Source of the DNA: UBA7398 sp964597305
GTDB taxonomy: Bacteria; Actinomycetota; Actinomycetes; Nanopelagicales; Nanopelagicaceae
DNA: 64,000 nt
Assembly (NCBI GenBank): GCA_964597305.1
Contig: CAZQWU010000001.1
Coordinates: forward strand, 28,264 to 92,263
Direction of reading: 5' to 3'
The notes beneath the pieces were generated by a model that saw only the letters and a program-made list of their open reading frames with translations, did no database searches and was not told where the DNA came from. Position 1 is the first letter of the stretch. Each line of letters starts with the position of its first letter. Both the position numbers and the translations under genes were made by a program. Of this stretch, positions 54,221-63,362 are shown piece by piece.

Positions 54221-55339
54221 TTAGTTCAGGAGATTTCCGCCTAGCGCAATTCCTTCGCGTTCGCAGATTTTTCGGGCAATTTTCAAACTAATCTCAAGAT
54301 CTTCGTTTCCAGCCACAATAGGATCAGTTTGTTGCACACCAGTCTTCACAAGCCTATGAAATGCAACTAACTCAATTTCAAAATTTGGTTGATAGGACTC
54401 AAAAATAGACTCCTTATGGTCCAAGCCGTGGCGAGTAGTGTGGATGTATTTTGTCGGAACACGCAAGATATATGGGCTTGAGAAAATGATGTGATGGCCT
54501 TCTTTTTCATTAACCCAGCGAATCTCTTCTTGATACATGGGGTAGGCGTCGAGATAAAACCATCGGATAGTCACTCGGACGCCGTCGGAAGTGCGCGCAT
54601 GAATAATGAATGATTCGGCTCGTGTTTGAGTTGGCCAACGGTCAACAAAATCAACTTCAGTAATATGAATATCGAGTGATCTCAATACTGAGAGTTCGTG
54701 AATGATACTTCCCATAATGACATCAGTGAATTCGGCACCAAAAGCTAGTGCTGCGTCGTGACCCAATACTTGTTCACGAATTGCTTTATCACTTGCAACA
54801 AATTGGGCAATTAGTTCTGGCGAGGCCGGAAATGACTTTACATGTAACTCGGTAGTTGCCAATTGGCTCTCACCACTGGGATGAAGTACTACTACATCTA
54901 CGGTTCGTGGTCGACCTTGAATATTTTTCGCAGCTTCATACACAGCTTGATCAAATGTCTTCATATAACCAATCATCAGTTTCTTGCCTGAAGATTTCAT
55001 CGCAGATTCAATTGCGGCCATTTCCTCTCGAGAATATGCCAAAGGTTTTTCGCAGAAAACATCAAGACCAGCTTTGAGTGCATCAACAACAACTTGGCAA
55101 TGACTTCCAGAATTAAGTATCACAGCAGCGTCTACATGACCAGAAGAAAACATTTCTTGCGGAGAGGTAAAGCGATGTTCAATTCCAAATCGATCAGAGA
55201 GCGCATGAGTGGCATCACGATTAAAATCGGCGAGTGAAGTCACTTTAAAGAGATCACTGCGGCGAGTAAGAATGGGTAAATGCACTGAAGATGAAACTGC
55301 ACCCGCACCGACGACACCGATCCTTATTACCGTTGACAC
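54221..55339 (-). CDS. Gfo/Idh/MocA-family oxidoreductase
   Basis: A 372-residue NAD(P)-dependent sugar oxidoreductase. The N-terminal Rossmann motif VGVVGAGAVSSSVHLP-like (RIGVVGAGAVSSSVHLP) and the FCEKPLAYS motif with the conserved lysine are present. The C-terminal domain has a long insert. It could act as an inositol or sugar dehydrogenase (IolG-like), but the sequence does not settle the substrate. A perfect AGGAGG site precedes the GTG start. It is divergent from the GH63-like gene. Confidence 0.85.
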   Translation of the reverse strand: MSTVIRIGVVGAGAVSSSVHLPILTRRSDLFKVTSLADFNRDATHALSDRFGIEHRFTSPQEMFSSGHVDAAVILNSGSHCQVVVDALKAGLDVFCEKPLAYSREEMAAIESAMKSSGKKLMIGYMKTFDQAVYEAAKNIQGRPRTVDVVVLHPSGESQLATTELHVKSFPASPELIAQFVASDKAIREQVLGHDAALAFGAEFTDVIMGSIIHELSVLRSLDIHITEVDFVDRWPTQTRAESFIIHARTSDGVRVTIRWFYLDAYPMYQEEIRWVNEKEGHHIIFSSPYILRVPTKYIHTTRHGLDHKESIFESYQPNFEIELVAFHRLVKTGVQQTDPIVAGNEDLEISLKIARKICEREGIALGGNLLN

Positions 55340-55453
55340 ACTGCCTCCTGAAATGTTTTAAAAACTTTATGAATTGAGAGGGTTAATCTATCCTTCCACT
55401 AGTCGAGAATGTACCCATGTGGTGATCTCCTAGGTTGAAAGGGTCGATACAAA

Positions 55454-56737
55454 ATGGCTACGTACACCCATCGACCTACAGCCACCGACGTCCATTGGCT
55501 CAAAGAAACAGTCTCTGGCATCCATGAGAAAAATCGACAACGTGGAACTGCTGACTGGTGTGGACATTCCTATGATTTCACCTGTCCATCCCATGTGACA
55601 TATCCCTTTCAATGGTTTTGGGATTCGTGCTTTCACGCCATCGCATTAAGCCACCTTGATATCAAGAAGGCAGAAGCAGAGCTGGTCAGTTTGTTAAAAA
55701 ACCAACATGACGATGGCTTTATTTCACATGTGACATTCTGGCAACGCGATGCCTACGAAGAGATGGTGTCAACGTATGCAATTGCATTCCGTTCAAAATA
55801 TCTCTCAGATGAAATGCAACCACCACTACTTGCCGAAGCGGTAGAAGCGGTTGCACAGCGCGGTCGGGGAGTGGATTTTGTTCAAGAAATTCTCCCTGGT
55901 GTCCGTCGATTTTATGAATGGCTCCATACCGTGCGAAGCCCATACGGTGATGGCTTAATTCGAGTTGTCCAACCTGATGAAACAGGTCTTGATCATTCGC
56001 CTAAGTGGGATGAGCTCATGAAGATCCACGACGAGGAACATGACAGTTGGGATCGTGGCTGGAACTTAATTTGCGATCAATATAAACCGTTCAATCGTGA
56101 TCCAAAGAAAATGATCGAGACTGATTATTTTGTTGTTGCCGATGTCATGGTTAACACCATCTATATTGAAAATCTTCACGCACTTGCACGCCTTTGTTTC
56201 CAAGTTCGCGATGATAAATCAGCGCAGATGTATTTAGATCGAGCAGCGCACGCACAAAAGTCACTTGATGAATTATGTTGGGATGAAACCGATGGTTTGT
56301 ATTACGACGTAAACGGTAAAGCCAATACCAAGTTACGCGTCAATACATTTTCGTCTCTGATGCCACTTCTCCTGCGCGACCTGGATCCACGCAAAGTTGA
56401 ACGATTAATGTCGCATTTACTTAACCCAGCCGAGTATTGGGCTGAATATCCGATTCCCAGCACCGCAATGAACCATCCGACATATCGCCCAAATACCGTC
56501 GGTGGAAATTTGGTCTGGCGTGGACCCACGTGGATTAATAGCAATTGGTACCTTGCCCGTGGCCTCATTCGACATGGCCGTATCGATTTAGCTCGACATA
56601 TTGCCAATCAAAGTATCGCGTGTATGAAGAAGAGCGGCGTTCGTGAGTACTACAACCCACACGATGCAACGGGGTGGGGCGCACCAGATTTCAGTTGGTC
56701 AACTATTCTGCTCGACTTAGTCATGGAGGTTTTATAG
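55454..56737 (+). CDS. GH63/MGH-like glycoside hydrolase
   Basis: A 427-residue (alpha/alpha)6-barrel enzyme with no signal peptide. FQWFWDSCFHAIALSHLD near residue 52 holds the usual acid/base region, and VWRGPTWINSNWYLARGLIRHG near 355 is typical of the C-terminal part. Related single-domain enzymes include mannosylglycerate and glucosylglycerate hydrolases, and amylo-alpha-1,6-glucosidase-like proteins. It would hydrolyse an intracellular glycoside. Its stop overlaps the GTG of the following sugar isomerase by one base. Confidence 0.8.
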   Translation: MATYTHRPTATDVHWLKETVSGIHEKNRQRGTADWCGHSYDFTCPSHVTYPFQWFWDSCFHAIALSHLDIKKAEAELVSLLKNQHDDGFISHVTFWQRDAYEEMVSTYAIAFRSKYLSDEMQPPLLAEAVEAVAQRGRGVDFVQEILPGVRRFYEWLHTVRSPYGDGLIRVVQPDETGLDHSPKWDELMKIHDEEHDSWDRGWNLICDQYKPFNRDPKKMIETDYFVVADVMVNTIYIENLHALARLCFQVRDDKSAQMYLDRAAHAQKSLDELCWDETDGLYYDVNGKANTKLRVNTFSSLMPLLLRDLDPRKVERLMSHLLNPAEYWAEYPIPSTAMNHPTYRPNTVGGNLVWRGPTWINSNWYLARGLIRHGRIDLARHIANQSIACMKKSGVREYYNPHDATGWGAPDFSWSTILLDLVMEVL

Positions 56738-57615
56738 TGAGTTCGCGAGTTCGACTTCAGAACGCCAAAGTAGGAATTGTTCCGTTGAATTGGAAATACG
56801 ATCCAGCTCAGAAAGAAAGTTTTTTGCGAAAACTTTCTGAGTATGGTTTTAAAGGTATCCAAGTCTCACCAGAACAATCTGAATCTGAAGAGTTTCGCGG
56901 CTTAATGAAAAAAAATGGAATTGAAGCAGCAGAAATTTATATTCCCATTCGATGTACTGTTGACGGCGTTATCGATGGCGAAGATCGTGAAACAGAGAAA
57001 ATTTTGCTCGCGGGAGCGCAGGCACAAGTTCAGAACGCAGTATTTGCAATTGACGGGTCACCAGATCGCGACAAGAGCGCGGCTAATGCTGATGCTGGTC
57101 CTGGTTATACCGATGCTGGATTTTTGAGCGTTGCCGACCATGTGAAACGGTGGGCAGTGCGCGCGGCTGAACTGGGAATGGCATCGTCATTTCACCCGCA
57201 TGGAGGTACTTATATAGAGACGCCACGTGAAACAAAAAAATTAATGGCGCTGCTTCCGGAAAGTATTGGTCTCTGTCTCGATGTGGGCCACTGGCTTGTT
57301 GGTGGCGGAGATCCAGTAGCTGCCGCTCGGGAATATGGCACACGTGTCACTCATGTCCATGTTAAAGATGTCAGCGGTGAAGTTCTCACGCAAATGAAAA
57401 ATAGAGAACTTCCATCCATGGGATATGCAGTTGATGAATTAAAACTCTTTGTTCCCGCTGGTACTGGGTTACTGAAAGTGCGAGAACTTTTTATTGCATT
57501 GGATGAAGTCGGATTTTCCGGTTGGTTAATGAGCGAACAAGACACCGCGTGGGAACCCGCTGAAGAAAAATCAGCGATTTCTATGGCGAATATTCAGCGA
57601 GCGCTCGCCGAATAA
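56737..57615 (+). CDS. Sugar phosphate isomerase/epimerase (IolE-like TIM barrel)
   Basis: A 292-residue xylose-isomerase-like TIM barrel. Metal-binding residues can be placed in SSFHPHGGTYIET, CLDVGHWLVGGGDP and THVHVKDV. It resembles inosose dehydratase IolE and is a paralogue of the protein at 61992. The frame extends upstream inside the GH gene, but the GTG at 56737 in a TAGTG overlap is preferred. Substrate unknown. It ends 18 bases before the convergent iolD. Confidence 0.82.
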   Translation: MSSRVRLQNAKVGIVPLNWKYDPAQKESFLRKLSEYGFKGIQVSPEQSESEEFRGLMKKNGIEAAEIYIPIRCTVDGVIDGEDRETEKILLAGAQAQVQNAVFAIDGSPDRDKSAANADAGPGYTDAGFLSVADHVKRWAVRAAELGMASSFHPHGGTYIETPRETKKLMALLPESIGLCLDVGHWLVGGGDPVAAAREYGTRVTHVHVKDVSGEVLTQMKNRELPSMGYAVDELKLFVPAGTGLLKVRELFIALDEVGFSGWLMSEQDTAWEPAEEKSAISMANIQRALAE

Positions 57616-57633
57616 ACGAAGTATTTCATCGAA

Positions 57634-59271
57634 TTAATAAATTCGTTGGTTCTTTTTCGCTTCGCGAACTTTCGCTAACGCCTCATTTACCGCAGGTTTT
57701 GTTGAAACTTCTGGCACGCCTACTTCCCAAAATGCGCCACCTTCAGTCCATGTTGCAGGGGCGGTATCGATAACGATGACAACAACTTCCGTACTTGTCA
57801 GAGACTCGCGAACGGCATGTGCTAACTCTGCAACGCTCTTTACTCGATGAGTAGTAGCACCCATCGATTGTGCGTGCGCGACAAAATCAACGCGCGGCGC
57901 ATCAGAATTTTCAGTAATCATTGTTCGGAAGGAATCTGCACCGTTACCAGTCTGTAATCGCGAAATTACTGCGAAGCCACCGTTGTCACAGACAATGAGA
58001 GTGAATGGGTGACGATGTAAAACTGCGCTATAAATATCTGAATTCAGCATCAAATAGGAACCATCACCGGTAAGCGCAATGACGCGGCCATTTGATTTCG
58101 CTTGTTGGTTTTTAATGGTGTTTTGCGCGATAGCTGCACCCCACGCGCCACTAATTTCATACCCCATACAGGAAAATCCATATTCGCAATCAAAAGACGC
58201 AACAGAATGCGCTAGCCAATTGTTATTGAGTTCGCCAGGTAATCCACCGGCAGCAGTCAGTACATAATCTTCAGGTCGCGCAACNNNNNNNNNNNNNNNN
58301 NNNNNNNNNNNNNNNNNNNNNNNNNNNNNNNNNNNNNNNNNNNNNNNNNNNNNNNNNNNNNNNNNNNNNNNNNNNNNNNNNNNNAGATCCGACTCAGCCA
58401 CCAACGTATTGACCGGATCAGCGCCAGTCACTCCGAGCGGGCCAACCAGCAAAGGATCGCTCCATGGGAGCGAAGTTTTTCCTGCCATTGTCTCGACCAC
58501 CGGAATTGCGCCATGGTGAGCAAAATCTTTGACCTCGTTTTCGGCAAGTGAATAGTGCACACCGCCGCCCGCAACAATCACTGGTTTTTTTGCACTATTA
58601 ATTAAATTAACAGCTCGAGCTAGTTCATCCTTATCAGCTCGTGTTCGCGGGATGACATGGATAACCTCGCGGAAAAATTCTTCTGGGAAGTCAAAACTTT
58701 CTGCTTGAACATCTTGCGGAAGTGCAATACAGACAGGACCGCAACTCGCTGGATCTAACAATGTGGCGAGGGCTTGCGGTAATGAATTCAAAATATGCGT
58801 GGGAGAGGTAATGCGATCCCAGTATCGAACGACGGGTCGAAACGCATCATTAACAGTGAGTGAGGGTTGATGAAAATGTTCGACTTGTTGTAGAACCGGA
58901 TCAGGAATTCTGGAATGGAAAGTATCGCCAACCAGAATCATCATGGGTAAGCGATTTGCTAACGCGGTTGCTGCAGCAGTCACAACATTCATAGCCCCTG
59001 GACCAACCGATGTTGTCACGATGGCACATTGTTGACGGCGCATTGCTTTTGCATACGCAACAGCAGCTAGCCCCATTCCTTCTTCCGTTTGACCGCGATA
59101 AGTCACTATCTCGTTTTGTGAAGCATGGAGCGCATCTCCAAGACTTAACGCGTTGCCATGGCCAAAGATGGCAAACGTTGCTGGAAAATAAGGCTTCTTT
59201 TCGCCATTGATCATGATCTTTTGCGCGATCGCCCACCGCACGATGGCTTGCGACGTTGTCATGACAGTCAT
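57634..59271 (-). CDS. iolD: Trihydroxycyclohexane-1,2-dione hydrolase IolD (with assembly gap)
   Basis: A thiamine-diphosphate enzyme of inositol catabolism that opens the ring of 3D-(3,5/4)-trihydroxycyclohexane-1,2-dione. The N-terminal part has FAIFGHGNALSLG and YRGQTEEGMGLAAVAYAKA; the C-terminal part has AAGGLPGELNNNW, CEYGFSCMGYEISGAW and GDGSYLMLNSDIYSA. A run of 100 N interrupts it. Visible sequence is about 512 codons against roughly 620-640 in known IolD, so around 110-120 codons are missing and the gap is really larger than 100 bases. An AAGGAG site precedes the ATG at 59271. Confidence 0.9.
   Translation of the reverse strand: MTVMTTSQAIVRWAIAQKIMINGEKKPYFPATFAIFGHGNALSLGDALHASQNEIVTYRGQTEEGMGLAAVAYAKAMRRQQCAIVTTSVGPGAMNVVTAAATALANRLPMMILVGDTFHSRIPDPVLQQVEHFHQPSLTVNDAFRPVVRYWDRITSPTHILNSLPQALATLLDPASCGPVCIALPQDVQAESFDFPEEFFREVIHVIPRTRADKDELARAVNLINSAKKPVIVAGGGVHYSLAENEVKDFAHHGAIPVVETMAGKTSLPWSDPLLVGPLGVTGADPVNTLVAESDXXXXXXXXXXXXXXXXXXXXXXXXXXXXXXXXXXVARPEDYVLTAAGGLPGELNNNWLAHSVASFDCEYGFSCMGYEISGAWGAAIAQNTIKNQQAKSNGRVIALTGDGSYLMLNSDIYSAVLHRHPFTLIVCDNGGFAVISRLQTGNGADSFRTMITENSDAPRVDFVAHAQSMGATTHRVKSVAELAHAVRESLTSTEVVVIVIDTAPATWTEGGAFWEVGVPEVSTKPAVNEALAKVREAKKNQRIY
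58285..58384. other. Assembly gap (100 N) in iolD
   Basis: Exactly 100 N with no repeat at the edges. IolD length implies that about 330-360 bases are really missing. The missing part covers the middle of the enzyme, between TLVAESD and VARPEDY. Confidence 0.98.
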
Positions 59272-59283
59272 TGCTATAACTCC

Positions 59284-60165
59284 TTACTTCACGATCCACG
59301 GTACACGTGGATCAGGTTTTTGCTCTTTCCAACTTTCGCGTAACCACGAATGGGTTGGGTCATCACAAAAATCCATTGTTCGTTTCACTGCTGGCCCAGC
59401 AAGAACATTTAAGTAATACATGGGATATCCCGGCATTGCAACGCACGGGCCGTGATAACCCCGCGGTACTAAATAAATATCGCCATCACGAACGGTGATG
59501 GTGTCATCAAAAGGTTGCCGATCTTCTGGCGCGGTGTAGGTTCGATGAAGCCCCCAACCTTCGGCTTCACCATGAACACTTCTCCCGTTGCTATCGCTTT
59601 TGCCAATGCGGAAATAATAAATCTCTTCATTATTTACCGAACATCCTTCAATTCCATCATGGCGATGTGGCGGAAATGATGACCAATTTCCATCGGGTGT
59701 TACGAGTTCTACCGCCATTAATTTTTGTGCATGGGGAAATTGATCAGGATGCATAAATGGGCGAACTTCACGGGTCGCAGAACCTGCGCCACGTATTTCG
59801 ACAGTGTCATTTTTTGCTACATAGCGTGTAGGAAATTCGCGAGTAGCAACTGCGGTAGCAAGTGCCAATTCACTTGGCGAGGTGACAGTTATTTCAACCT
59901 GAGATTGTGGTGCTAAATAAAGCCAATCGGTTCCACCAACAAAAACTCCGCGCCGACCTTGAAGTACATATTTATTTCCGTCTACCACAACAGTTGCATC
60001 GAGACATTTCAATGGGATGAGCGCACCTTCGGCATTTGCCAACAGCGTTGAATCGAGCGTGGTTGTGCCAGTTTGTAATGTGAGAATTGCAAGCCCTGAA
60101 TATTTCCAGCCCGCGATGGTTGGCGTGATAACAGTCTGGCCACCAGATGCTGGAAAAAATCTCAT
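59284..60165 (-). CDS. iolB: 5-deoxy-glucuronate isomerase IolB
   Basis: A 293-residue cupin. The metal-binding sequence FPPHRHD and the following NNEEIYYFRI, along with VPRGYHGPCVAMPGYPMYYLNVLAGP, are diagnostic for IolB. It converts 5-deoxy-glucuronate to 5-dehydro-2-deoxygluconate, linking IolD to IolC. The start overlaps the iolC stop as ATGA, and iolD follows 12 bases later, so iolC-iolB-iolD are one operon. Confidence 0.93.
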   Translation of the reverse strand: MRFFPASGGQTVITPTIAGWKYSGLAILTLQTGTTTLDSTLLANAEGALIPLKCLDATVVVDGNKYVLQGRRGVFVGGTDWLYLAPQSQVEITVTSPSELALATAVATREFPTRYVAKNDTVEIRGAGSATREVRPFMHPDQFPHAQKLMAVELVTPDGNWSSFPPHRHDGIEGCSVNNEEIYYFRIGKSDSNGRSVHGEAEGWGLHRTYTAPEDRQPFDDTITVRDGDIYLVPRGYHGPCVAMPGYPMYYLNVLAGPAVKRTMDFCDDPTHSWLRESWKEQKPDPRVPWIVK

Positions 60166-61106
60166 GACAGTAACGCTCTCACTTGCATTTCAGTTGGCAT
60201 AGCGTCGCTACACATCAATTGCGACGCAACGTAAGCGCCAGCCGCATTGGCAAAGCGCACGCTCTCTTCAAGTGACCACCTCGAGAGAATTCCGTGGACA
60301 ACCGCTGCACCAAATGCATCACCTGCACCTAACCCGCAGACTGTTTTCACTCGGATTCCGGCAACTTCTGTCACGGAATTATCGTGTGAAACCAAAACAC
60401 CAGTCGGCCCACCTTTGACAATTGTGCGTTGTGCGCCAGCTGCATGGAGCGCTGTGGCATAGTCGCGAGCCGAAAGTCCGCGCGCTAAACCGGTTGCGAC
60501 AGCACACTCGTCGAGATTGCCGATGACCAACGTTGCGTATTTGAGTGCGCCATTGATTGTGCGATGTGCGGTTTCTTGATCGGGCCAAAATGCCGGTCGA
60601 TAATCGAGATCAAAAATAATTTCACGCTCGCCAGCAATTGTTTTTCGATGTTTGAGTAACTCATTGACGGTACTAGCCAAAGGATCTTGCGAAAGCGTAG
60701 AGCCAGTAAACCAAAATATTTTTGCCGACGCGGCAGCCTGACGAAGCGCATCATCAGCGACAATTTGGGTATCAGGTGCGCTCTGCTCACGATAAAAAAC
60801 AAATTCAGGATTATCGGGATCTTTAATACCAGCAACGACTATCGGTGTTTTTCCTTTGCCACGAATAACCCAATCTGTTGCGACGTGAAATTTCTTTAAT
60901 TCGTGAAGGGCAAATGTGCCAAGCGCATCATCACCAACGCCAGTAATCACTGCAGTGGAATGTCCGTATCGAGCGGTACCAATCGCAACATTTGTTGGAC
61001 TACCGCCAACAGATTTTTGGAATGTTTGTGCATCAGCAAGTCCGTGTCCCGACTCTTGGCCATAGAGATCAACGCTAATGCGGCCAATGGTGAGCAGATC
61101 AGACAT
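60162..61106 (-). CDS. iolC: 5-dehydro-2-deoxygluconokinase IolC (PfkB family)
   Basis: A 314-residue sugar kinase. It starts LLTIGRISVDLYGQESGHGLADAQTF, continues with VGGSPTNVAIGTARYGH, and has the PfkB anion hole and catalytic base in VCGLGAGDAFGAAVVHG. These fit IolC, which phosphorylates 5-dehydro-2-deoxygluconate. Single-domain form, without the C-terminal DUF2090 domain fused in some IolC proteins. A TAGAAT box six bases before the ATG makes it the promoter-proximal gene of iolCBD. Confidence 0.9.
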   Translation of the reverse strand: MSDLLTIGRISVDLYGQESGHGLADAQTFQKSVGGSPTNVAIGTARYGHSTAVITGVGDDALGTFALHELKKFHVATDWVIRGKGKTPIVVAGIKDPDNPEFVFYREQSAPDTQIVADDALRQAAASAKIFWFTGSTLSQDPLASTVNELLKHRKTIAGEREIIFDLDYRPAFWPDQETAHRTINGALKYATLVIGNLDECAVATGLARGLSARDYATALHAAGAQRTIVKGGPTGVLVSHDNSVTEVAGIRVKTVCGLGAGDAFGAAVVHGILSRWSLEESVRFANAAGAYVASQLMCSDAMPTEMQVRALLS

Positions 61107-61112
61107 GTCGAA

Positions 61113-61118
61113 ATTCTA
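61113..61118 (-). promoter_or_regulatory. Leaderless -10 box of the iolCBD operon
   Basis: TAGAAT on the minus strand lies six bases before the iolC ATG at 61106. Confidence 0.55.
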
Positions 61119-61184
61119 GTGCTCCGCAATCCGGCACATATCCGAAGAAATACGCGTAAATTTCCCACATCACCGATCGTTTGC

Positions 61185-61190
61185 GACAAT
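61185..61190 (+). promoter_or_regulatory. Leaderless -10 box of the ROK kinase gene
   Basis: GACAAT lies six bases before the ATG at 61197. An inverted repeat GCGA-CAATT-TCGC (61183-61195) overlaps it, a possible operator for the divergent iol promoters. Confidence 0.4.
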
Positions 61191-61196
61191 TTCGCT

Positions 61197-61967
61197 ATGG
61201 ACATGTCCACTTCCTCATTGATGACACTTGCCATTGATTGTGGCGGTTTGAATATCAAAGGATCAGTCCTTGATGCTGGTGCAACACTTCATGCTCAACC
61301 AGTTACGGTGCCAACTCCTTATCCACTCTCACCACAACGTTTAATTGAAACAATAGATCAGATGTCGAAAGGACTTCCCGCTTTTGATCGAATTACTGTG
61401 GGTATGCCTGGCATGTTGCGACATGGCGTTGTTGTACATACGCCGCATTACATCAATACCAATGGCCCACACACCAAAGTAGAACCAGAGCTACAAGTTT
61501 TATGGAAAGGCTTTGATATTCAGCATGCCGTTTCGCGGTTTTTTTCCAAACCAGCAATAGTTCTCAATGACGCAGAAGTTCACGGCGCAGGCGTTATTAA
61601 TGGTTCAGGCTTAGAGGTTGCCATCACTCTCGGAACGGGCTTAGGTTTTTCAATGTTTGATGGCGGAAAACTCGCGCCACATTTTGAAATGTCGATGATG
61701 CCGGTTCGACGAAATACCACCTATGACACCTGGATCGGTGAGCGGGAGAGGCGCCGGCTGGGGGATACATTCTGGTCGCGCCGCATTCGATTAATGGTTG
61801 ATGATTTACGAAAAGTTTTCCTTTGGGATCGCCTATACATTGGTGGCGGAAATTCACGTCGCATCAGAACTGAAGTACTGCAATTAATTGGTGATGATGT
61901 AGTGATCGTCTCGAATACTGCTGGTATTACTGGTGGGGTAAAAGCCTGGTCGTTAAAACAGATTTAA
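61197..61967 (+). CDS. ROK-family kinase (polyphosphate glucokinase-like)
   Basis: A 256-residue sugar kinase. The N-terminal phosphate motif is LAIDCGGLNIKGSVLD, the catalytic region VLNDAEVHGAG, and the later TLGTGLGFSMFDGGKLAPHFEM, LYIGGGNSRRI and NTAGITGGVKAW resemble polyphosphate glucokinases more than zinc-containing ROK repressors, since no HTH or CxCGxxGC motif is present. Phosphate donor and sugar are not proved. The frame opens far upstream inside iolC, but the ATG at 61197 has a -10 box and the family start. It is divergent from iolC. Confidence 0.82.
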   Translation: MDMSTSSLMTLAIDCGGLNIKGSVLDAGATLHAQPVTVPTPYPLSPQRLIETIDQMSKGLPAFDRITVGMPGMLRHGVVVHTPHYINTNGPHTKVEPELQVLWKGFDIQHAVSRFFSKPAIVLNDAEVHGAGVINGSGLEVAITLGTGLGFSMFDGGKLAPHFEMSMMPVRRNTTYDTWIGERERRRLGDTFWSRRIRLMVDDLRKVFLWDRLYIGGGNSRRIRTEVLQLIGDDVVIVSNTAGITGGVKAWSLKQI

Positions 61968-61979
61968 GTTTTGAGGTAC

Positions 61980-61985
61980 TAAAGT
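61980..61985 (+). promoter_or_regulatory. Leaderless -10 box of the iolE-like gene
   Basis: TAAAGT lies six bases before the ATG at 61992, in the 24-base gap after the ROK gene. Confidence 0.55.
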
Positions 61986-61991
61986 CGCGCT

Positions 61992-62888
61992 ATGGATTTA
62001 TCGAAACAACTTGCTGGCGCACCAATTTCCTGGGGAGTCTGCGAAGCGAATGGCTGGGGATTCCAAATGGAACCCGACCGCGTTCTTCATGAAATGCGTG
62101 AATGTGGCATCACTGCAACCGAACTTGGCCCCGATGGTTATCTTCCACAAAACGCTAAAGATCTCAAGAATAAATTGAGCGAATTTGATTTATCGCTCTG
62201 CGGCGCTTTTGTTCCGATTGTTCTTCACAAACCAGAACAATTAAAGGCTTCGTATGAACGTGCCAAGCGACAAGCCGATGTCCTTGCCGCACTGAATGCG
62301 GGAAATTTCGTTCTCGCTACCCCCGCCGAAGATGGAAATTACGACACACGAGATCCTATGGATGCGCAGGCAAAATCTGTCTTTGCTGACTCATTGCCAG
62401 AGATCGCTCAGATTGCACAATCATTTGGTTTACAGATGGTGGTTCACCCACATGCCGGAACAATGTTTGAAACTCCAGAAGATCTTGAATTTCTACTCAA
62501 TGAAACATCGGTCGATCTCTGTCTGGATACTGGCCACATTGTTGTCGGTGGTGGAAATCCATTGTCGATTGCCGAGAAAGCTGGCTCACGCGTTAAGCAC
62601 GTACACCTCAAAGATTGCGATGCGAAAGCAGCCGCGCGGATTAGATCTGGGGTGAGCACGTATTCGCACGAAGTAAAACATGGAATGTACAAACCATTAG
62701 GTAAAGGCGATGCGCACATTGCTGATGTCATTCGCTATTTAGACTCGATTAATTACCAAGGCAAACTTGTCCTAGAGCAAGATGTCATGTTGGGGTCTGC
62801 ACCAACTCCTGGCGGCGGTCCGGTGAAAGAAGTTCGCGAAAGTATTGAATTTCTTACTGAAGTCGTGGGTTCACTCTCCCATAAGTAA
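61992..62888 (+). CDS. iolE: Inosose dehydratase-like TIM barrel (IolE)
   Basis: A 298-residue protein. The opening LAGAPISWGVCEANGWGFQM is typical of inosose dehydratase and related TIM barrels, with metal ligands in VHPHAGTMFET, CLDTGHIVVGGGNP and KHVHLKDCD, and a glutamate in KLVLEQDVML. It likely dehydrates scyllo-inosose to the substrate of IolD. Of two such genes in the window (the other at 56737) this one is beside the iol operon and is the better IolE candidate. Confidence 0.83.
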   Translation: MDLSKQLAGAPISWGVCEANGWGFQMEPDRVLHEMRECGITATELGPDGYLPQNAKDLKNKLSEFDLSLCGAFVPIVLHKPEQLKASYERAKRQADVLAALNAGNFVLATPAEDGNYDTRDPMDAQAKSVFADSLPEIAQIAQSFGLQMVVHPHAGTMFETPEDLEFLLNETSVDLCLDTGHIVVGGGNPLSIAEKAGSRVKHVHLKDCDAKAAARIRSGVSTYSHEVKHGMYKPLGKGDAHIADVIRYLDSINYQGKLVLEQDVMLGSAPTPGGGPVKEVRESIEFLTEVVGSLSHK

Positions 62889-62912
62889 AAGATTTGATGA
62901 GAGAATTGCGCC

Positions 62913-63362
62913 ATGACAATTCACACCATCGCACTCTCAGATCAACTTTCCATCATTGTGGAATGCGCACTCGCAGTTCTCTTGGGTTCGTTAATTGGTT
63001 GGGAGCGAGATCGCGCTGGCAAATCTGCAGGACCGCGAACGATGGCGCTCGTTGCTGGCGCAAGTTCTACGATTGTTGCTGTTGGTGAAGTGCTCGATGC
63101 CAATGCACAATTAGGTGATCCCACCCGAGCCATGCACGCTGTTATAACTGGAATTGGATTTCTTGGCGCAGGTCTAATATTTAATGCAACAAAAGGTGTG
63201 CAAGGCGTGACCACAGCTGCAACGGTCTTTGCAACGGCAGCGATGGCGAGCGCAGTTGGCCTCGGATTTCACATTGTCGGTATTTTCTTCACATTAATTA
63301 TTGTTGGAGTTCTTCGCTCTACCCAGGTCTTGGAGAAGACCGTTCACCGAAACGAAGGCTAA
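62913..63362 (+). CDS. MgtC/SapB-family membrane protein
   Basis: A 149-residue protein with four membrane segments and no C-terminal soluble domain. LGSLIGWERDRAGKSAGPRTMALVAGAS and GIGFLGAGLIFNATKGVQGVTTAATVFATAAM are the signatures of the MgtC/SapB family. MgtC modulates magnesium homeostasis and ATP synthase in pathogens; here the role is unknown. A GAGAAT box (62901-62906) lies six bases before the ATG. It separates the iol genes from the solute-binding protein gene. Confidence 0.87.
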   Translation: MTIHTIALSDQLSIIVECALAVLLGSLIGWERDRAGKSAGPRTMALVAGASSTIVAVGEVLDANAQLGDPTRAMHAVITGIGFLGAGLIFNATKGVQGVTTAATVFATAAMASAVGLGFHIVGIFFTLIIVGVLRSTQVLEKTVHRNEG

